Shown piece after piece: positions 58,651 to 64,000 of a stretch of 64,000 nt of DNA. Origin of the DNA: Cryptomeria japonica (taxonomy: Eukaryota; Streptophyta; Pinopsida; Cupressales; Cupressaceae). The notes under the pieces were generated by a model that worked only from the letters and a program-made list of their open reading frames with translations, ran no database searches and was not told the DNA's origin. A program made the position numbers and the translations under genes. Numbering within the stretch: position 1 is the stretch's first letter; each line of letters begins with the position of its first letter. The DNA lies in assembly GCF_030272615.1 (NCBI RefSeq), contig NC_081409.1, positions 914,317,840 through 914,381,839 on the forward strand. The letters run 5' to 3'.

Positions 58651-60266
58651 TGCAAGGCACCTATCACTCCATGCAAATTGTTTTGGTTTTTTATTAAGTC
58701 TTTTAGGTTGTCTTTCAAGTTGTAATAAGTGGACCAACCATCTGGGACTTAATGAACTCATGGTTGAGTTGTCCAAGTTTTTGTTGTGTTCAAGATATTG
58801 ATATCCTAGAAAGATGTAATGTTGGTGTTGTTCATAGGTGCACTACTCTAAGAATAGAGTCACCATGTAATAGGATGTAATGTATTTTTTTAGGTCTCCT
58901 AGGATGAATAGAGGGCCTTTTTGGAGCCTTGGAGTACACTTGAGTGCAAGTTTGCATCCTAAGGATCAAAAGTTGTAAAAATGCTAAGTAACATTTGCAA
59001 CATTGCAAAAAGCTGCACTTTATGTTGTTGGCGGTGAAGAAGATGGTTCCAACCAACTGAATCATGATGTTAAAATCCAAGGACAACTTCATTGTACCAG
59101 TTGGAAGATTCGGAATGCAAGGCAAGTTTTGGTTGTAAGAAAAAAAACATTGTTTTACACCGTTTTCATTGTTTTTCTTTGTTTTTGTTGTGTTGTATGG
59201 TCCAATACGGACTTGTCAGAGGAATATACTTACAAGGCATGAAGGATTGGTGAATCTACTTTCAAACAAGGTAGATTTCCAAGTTTGATTGTGTCTGGTT
59301 GCAGATATTCAAACCATTCTCTGTGACTAGGTGCAAAACCCTTGTAAGCTAGGGTTTAAGCAAGAAATGGCTCTGACCTAAGCATCCACTGATGGCACCG
59401 AATGGAATCCATTGGAATGCTAGGTTAGGACTATAAATATTTTTAGTGTGATTTTTGTAGCTTTACAGACCTTTGTGGTGATTTTACAATGATATCCTAG
59501 GCTCACAGCTAGGACTTGGTGAGACTAGGACAACAGGAGATGTGTGTTTTCAGAGCACAAATGGATTGATAGAGCCAAAGTTGAAACATGTTTGAAGACC
59601 CCATTTAATTCCCTTTGAGAATCCATGATTTTTTTTTGCAGAGTTTTTGACTGGTGAAGCCTTCTAAGGCCAAGTTTGCAAGTCACCCGGGTAGGCCTAA
59701 AACCCTTAAAAATAGGGTAGTTCTAGAAACCCAATGTGTACGGAGCACCCAAATGCCATTTTGAAATATTGTATGGAACTAGGAAAAGGGTACTCAAAAA
59801 TGTAATTTATTTGAGGCCTTGTGTGGGTAGATGTGAAACTAAGCCCTGAAAACCATATTAGGAGGGCTAATTGAATTAGGCCTGTTTGGAGCTCGGTGAA
59901 GCCAAGGAGACCTTAGGAAGGCTTGACGAAGGGTTTAAAGGTGAAAAAACCATTATAAGACACCTAATACACTATGTCAATTCATTTTACCCTCATGGAA
60001 CAAGTCTGAGAATTAAGATCCTTTGCAAAGGTTGTTGGAGCACTACAAAGTTGTGTTAAGGATTGAGGTGGAATCCTCAATAGGAAGTGTTGATTGTTAA
60101 AGATAAGTGTCTATACCTTGGAGGAAATCCGAAGAGGATTAGGCCTTGGAGTTCTAACTATAATAACCCATACCAAGTACCACTGGATGGGCTTGAGGAG
60201 TTAGAGGGTTGGAGAAGAGCAAGAAAGACAACTAGGTGATTTGGAGCAACTCCAAGAATCTCTACA
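58651..60266 (+). mobile_element. 5' LTR of a plus-strand chromovirus
   Basis: Starts TGCAAGGCACCTATC exactly where copia Gag similarity ends, and ends AATCTCTACA six bases before the primer site; about 1.6 kb. Non-coding. Its partner LTR is outside the window, so edges are inferred. Confidence 0.7.
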
Positions 60267-60272
60267 TTAGAG

Positions 60273-60287
60273 TGGTATCAGAGCCAC
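60273..60287 (+). other. Primer-binding site, initiator tRNA-Met
   Basis: TGGTATCAGAGCCAC, a perfect match to the initiator methionine tRNA 3' end. Confidence 0.93.
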
Positions 60288-60307
60288 CCTTTTTGAAACA
60301 TTGGTGT

Positions 60308-63300
60308 ATGTCATACATTGAGGAATCAAAATCAAGTTCAATTACTCCAAAGTCAATGACTCAAGAAGCCATATGGCAGATGGTGACATAGATGCTAGAA
60401 GGATTGAAGGATCGAGAAGGAACTAAAGGGACCCAAGATGCTAAGAAGGAGAAGGGGAAGGTTAAGACAGAATGGGGAGATGAGACAGATGAAGAAGTGG
60501 AAGATGAGGAGGACCGGACAACAATAGCAATTCCTCAAGACTAAAAACTATTCTTGGATGCATTCAAATCCATCTCCAAGGATAATTTGGATGGATTACC
60601 CACCTATGGAGGAAATCTCAATGGAGAGGAGTTATTAGATTGGATACAAGCATTGAATAATCATTTTGATTATAAGGAGGTAGTAGAGGAGAAAAGAGTA
60701 AATGTAGCCAAGTCGAGATTGAGGGGATAAGCCTTGGTTTGGTGGAACATGATGCAAGAAGAAGGGGTACAAGTAGGTAAGAAAAAGATAACTTCATGGG
60801 CATATGAAGATAAGGATGAAAACTCAATTCCTACCAGGGGATTATGAAGTTAAAATCCACAAGAGTGCAAAATTTGAAACAAAGGGAACTAGATGTCAAT
60901 GCATACGCTGAGTAATTCCACAAACTAAGTTTGAGGGCTAGAAAACATGAGAATGAAGTGGAGAAATTGGCCAAATACATGAATGGTCTTAGGCAAAACA
61001 TACAACATGAAATAAGCATCCTCACACCGAATATTATTCACAAGTGTTTTTAGTTGGCATTAAGGGAAGAGGAAAGATCAAAAGGAGAAATGAGCAAAAT
61101 CAAAAGTATAGAGGTGGTAAGAATTTTAGGGGTAGAGGAACCTTTGGCAGAGGACAGAGTGCTTCAAGAAAATAAGAGCATCAAAACCAAGAAGGAAGTG
61201 GGGACTCTCAAAGAGGAACATATAGAGGATCATTTAGAGGGAGAAGCAATTTTAGAGGCAGGTTTGGAAGCTCGGGGAGAGGAAATAAAGTCTTCACCGG
61301 TAGGTGTTACCACTACAACCAAGTTGGACATACCATGAGTAGGTGCTCGAGAAAAGCCTCAAGTTAATAAAGTTCATACATGGGTGAGAGAAGGAATCGG
61401 TTAGTGCAAGAGGAGGATATTCAAAGTGAGACCTCTCCAATCAGTAAGGCAGGGTCAGTGATAGATGGGGAAAATTTGATGATGAGAAGAACAATGTTAA
61501 AGATACCCCAAGCTCAAGAGCCACCACCGAGGAAAAGTCTATTTAGGACCACTTGTAAGTCACATGGCAAAATTTGTAAGGTGATTGTGGATTCAAATTC
61601 CAGAGTGAATATTGTCTCGGTCGAAATGATGGATAAGCTCAAACTGAAAAGATTGCCTCATCTCACTCCCTATAAGGTATCTTGGCTCAACCGGGGTCAA
61701 CATGTCTTAGTTGATGAACAGGCATGGGTGGACTTTGAAATTGGTGAATACAAAGACAAACTTTTATGTGGCATATTGCCTATGGATGCTTGTCATTTGC
61801 TTTTGGGCCGTCCATGGCAATATGATGTGAAAGCCTATCATGATGGAGAAAGGAATAGTTATCTCATCACCAAGAATGGTAACAAGTATCAAATGGATCC
61901 ATTACCTGATCCAAAGGAGGAAAAACAAGTAGGGTCAAGTGTTATGCTGTTGAGTGGCAAAGAGTTCCTTAAATTGTTAAAACAAGAAGGTAATCAGGGC
62001 TCTCCTATAGTGCTAAAGCCTGAAGATGAAGCTAAGACAGATCCAATGAGTGAAGTGCCTCAAGAAGTGAAAGGTTTACTAAAGTAATACATAGATTTTA
62101 TAGGAGATGATATGCCTAATTCTTTGCCTCCAATGAGGAATGTAAATCATCAAATAGACTTGATACCAAGGGAAAATCTGCCTAACAAAGTTGTTTATAA
62201 AATGAAACCTAGCCAAAATGAGGAGATTACCAAACAAGTACAAGAACTTTTAGACAAAGGTTTTATTAAAAATATTTTGAGTCCTACCATTCCTACTGTT
62301 CTAGTGCCTAAAAAGGGAGGAAAATGGAGGATGTGCACTGACTCAAGAAAAATTAAGAAGATCACCATAAGATACTAGTTTCCCATGCCAAGGATAGAGG
62401 ACCTATTAGAAAATCTAGGTGGAGCATGCTACTTCACGAAGGTGGACTTGAAATCTGGTTATCATCATATAAGAATCAGACCTGGTGATGAATGGAAGAT
62501 GGCATTTAGAACTAATGCAGGCCTATATGAGTGGTTGGTGATGCCTTTTGGCCTCACCAATGCACCTAGTACCTTTCAAACACTCATGAATGAAGTCTTG
62601 GTTGAGTTTAATGGCAACTTTATTATTGTGTATCTTGATGACATTTTGGTCTTCAGCAGGTCCAAGGAGGAACACCTTAAGGATGTGGATATGGTCTTGA
62701 AGAAGTTGAAGGAGGCTCAACTCAAAATCAACCTTGAAAAATGTGAGTTCTTGAAAACAGAGTTAGTTTACCTTGGTTTTGTCATTTCACAAGGTTGTTT
62801 AAAGATGGATCCAAGTAAAGTAGAGGCAATACTTAATTGGCCTACACCTAGGAGCATAAGTGATGTTAGAAGTTTTCATGGAATGGCATCTTTTTATAGG
62901 AAGTTTGTGAGAACTTTAGCCATGTTTGTGCTTCTATCCTTAACACCATTAAAGGAGGGATTAAATGTCAATCTAAGTTGACAGAGGAATCCAACAAGGG
63001 ATTTGAATTGTTGAAAGCTAAGATAGCAGAGTTGTCAACCCTTATATTGCCTTATTTCAGTCAGTTGTTTATAGTAGAGTGTGATGCTAGCCAAAGGGCA
63101 ATAGGGGCCATTTTCAGTCAAGAAGGTCATCCTATATCATTCTTTTTAGAGAAATTGAATGAAGCCAAGCAAAGATACTCCACATATGATTTGGAGTTGT
63201 ATGCCATGGTGCAAGCATTGAAGAAGTGGCCTCATTACTTTCTACCCAAAGAGTTTGTAGTTTATACTGACAACCACGCCCTTAGTTTCCTTAATGGGCA

Positions 63301-64000
63301 AGAGAAATTGAATCGAAGGCACCTAAAGTGGGTGAATACTTAAAATCCTACACCTTCACTATCAAGCACAAAAAGAGCACTGCAAACAAGGTAGTTGATG
63401 CATTAAGTAGATGCAGGAGATACAATTGCAAAGTGTGGGATTGACTGAGTTAAAAGACCTCTACAAGGATGATAAAGACTTTACTGAGATATATGTTGTT
63501 TGTTGATTTTTCTAACACCTCACATGTTTCTTATTCGGAGTATATGATACAAGAGGGATTGTTGTTCAAGGGACACCTTCTTTTCATTCCCCAATGTTCC
63601 ATGAGACAAAACATTATTCAAGAAAAGCATCAAGGAGGTCTAGGAGGTCATTTTAGCATAGATAAAACTATGGAGAAGGTTAGTAGGTTTTACCATTGGC
63701 CCATGTTGCAATCAGAAGTGAGAAGGTTTGTAGAACAATGTGCAATTTTCCAAAGAGAAAAAGGTTCATCAAGTAATGCAGGTTTGTACCAACCTTTGGT
63801 CATACCTCAGAGGCCTTGTGAATGTTTAAGCATGGATTTTGTGTTAGGCTTACCAAGAACTCCAAGGGGATTGGACAGTGTGTATGTAGTGGTTGATAGG
63901 TTCAGCAAAATGGCACATTTTATACCTTTAAAAAGCACCAATGATGCCACCTATATTGCAGGACTCTTCTTCAAAGAGAGTCAGAATTCATGTCCTTCCA
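60308..64000 (+). pseudogene. Chromovirus gag-pro-pol, running off the window
   Basis: Gag starts MSYIEESKSSS, with an acidic stretch (60480-60530), LPTYGGNLNGEELLDW (60596) and a zinc knuckle CYHYNQVGHTMSRC (about 61300-61340) whose second Cys is Tyr. Protease (61560-61830) has DSNS at 61590 instead of DSGS. RT (62112-62910) keeps YLDD at 62631. RNase H (62978-63420) keeps CDAS, YDLELY and TDNHAL. Integrase (63560-64000) has an HHCC finger with CAIFQ (Cys to Phe) and the first core Asp (MDFV, 63834). Frameshifts near 60815, 62920 and 63340; stops at 60386, 60541, 60728, 62090 and 62376 fit C-to-T at Gln codons. Dead copy, same family as the one at 10.4-13.9 kb and the minus copy at 21-30 kb. 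Confidence 0.88.

Overview
This is nuclear DNA of a land plant with a large, repeat-rich genome. The grounds are chromodomain Ty3/gypsy, Tat-type Ty3/gypsy and Ty1/copia retrotransposons nested in each other, a LINE remnant, a fragment of a plant-type MAP kinase kinase gene, a plant mobile domain (PMD) gene, and GT-AG introns. A gymnosperm would fit, but nothing here proves it. I see no intact cellular gene, no tRNA or rRNA gene, and nothing bacterial. Almost every kilobase I can classify is retrotransposon.

Layout. 1-7.6 kb: the 3' half of a Tat-lineage element, with RNase H, a second RNase H and integrase on +, then a three-exon PMD gene on the opposite strand, a polypurine tract (PPT) and an LTR. 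7.6-10.3 kb: satellite-like sequence and the 3' end of a second Tat-like element. 10.4-13.9 kb: a truncated chromovirus gag-pol. 14-20 kb: an LTR remnant, a MAPKK fragment and long unassigned AT-rich DNA. 20.3-31.2 kb: a complete minus-strand chromovirus with two LTRs and the target duplication AGTAA. It holds an LTR-type insert (TSD TTCTA), which itself holds a solo LTR (TSD GAGGG). 31.2-36.6 kb: two more solo LTRs with perfect TSDs (GATGG, TTATT) in older LTR material. 36.6-40.3 kb: short tandem duplications. 40.3-41.4 kb: a LINE fragment. 43.5-57.0 kb: a minus-strand copia element whose reverse transcriptase gene is split by an 10.9-kb insert (TSD CATCC). That insert carries an unrecognised decayed ORF of about 1,270 codons, and is itself interrupted by a young non-autonomous copia-type element (46682-51525) that encodes only Gag and protease. 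57.0-58.65 kb: LTR and gag start of a plus-strand copia element, cut by another chromovirus that runs from 58651 off the window end.

How it works together. Insertion order can be read from TSDs and from reading frames that rejoin once inserts are removed. Most coding units are dead. Their premature stops are overwhelmingly TAG/TAA/TGA where CAG/CAA/CGA (or TGG) is expected, which is the pattern left by cytosine deamination in methylated plant DNA. The points most worth following up are the antisense spliced PMD gene, the unknown large ORF in the 45.5-56.5 kb insert, the gag-protease-only element with an acidic extension, and short motifs shared by the LTRs of several families.
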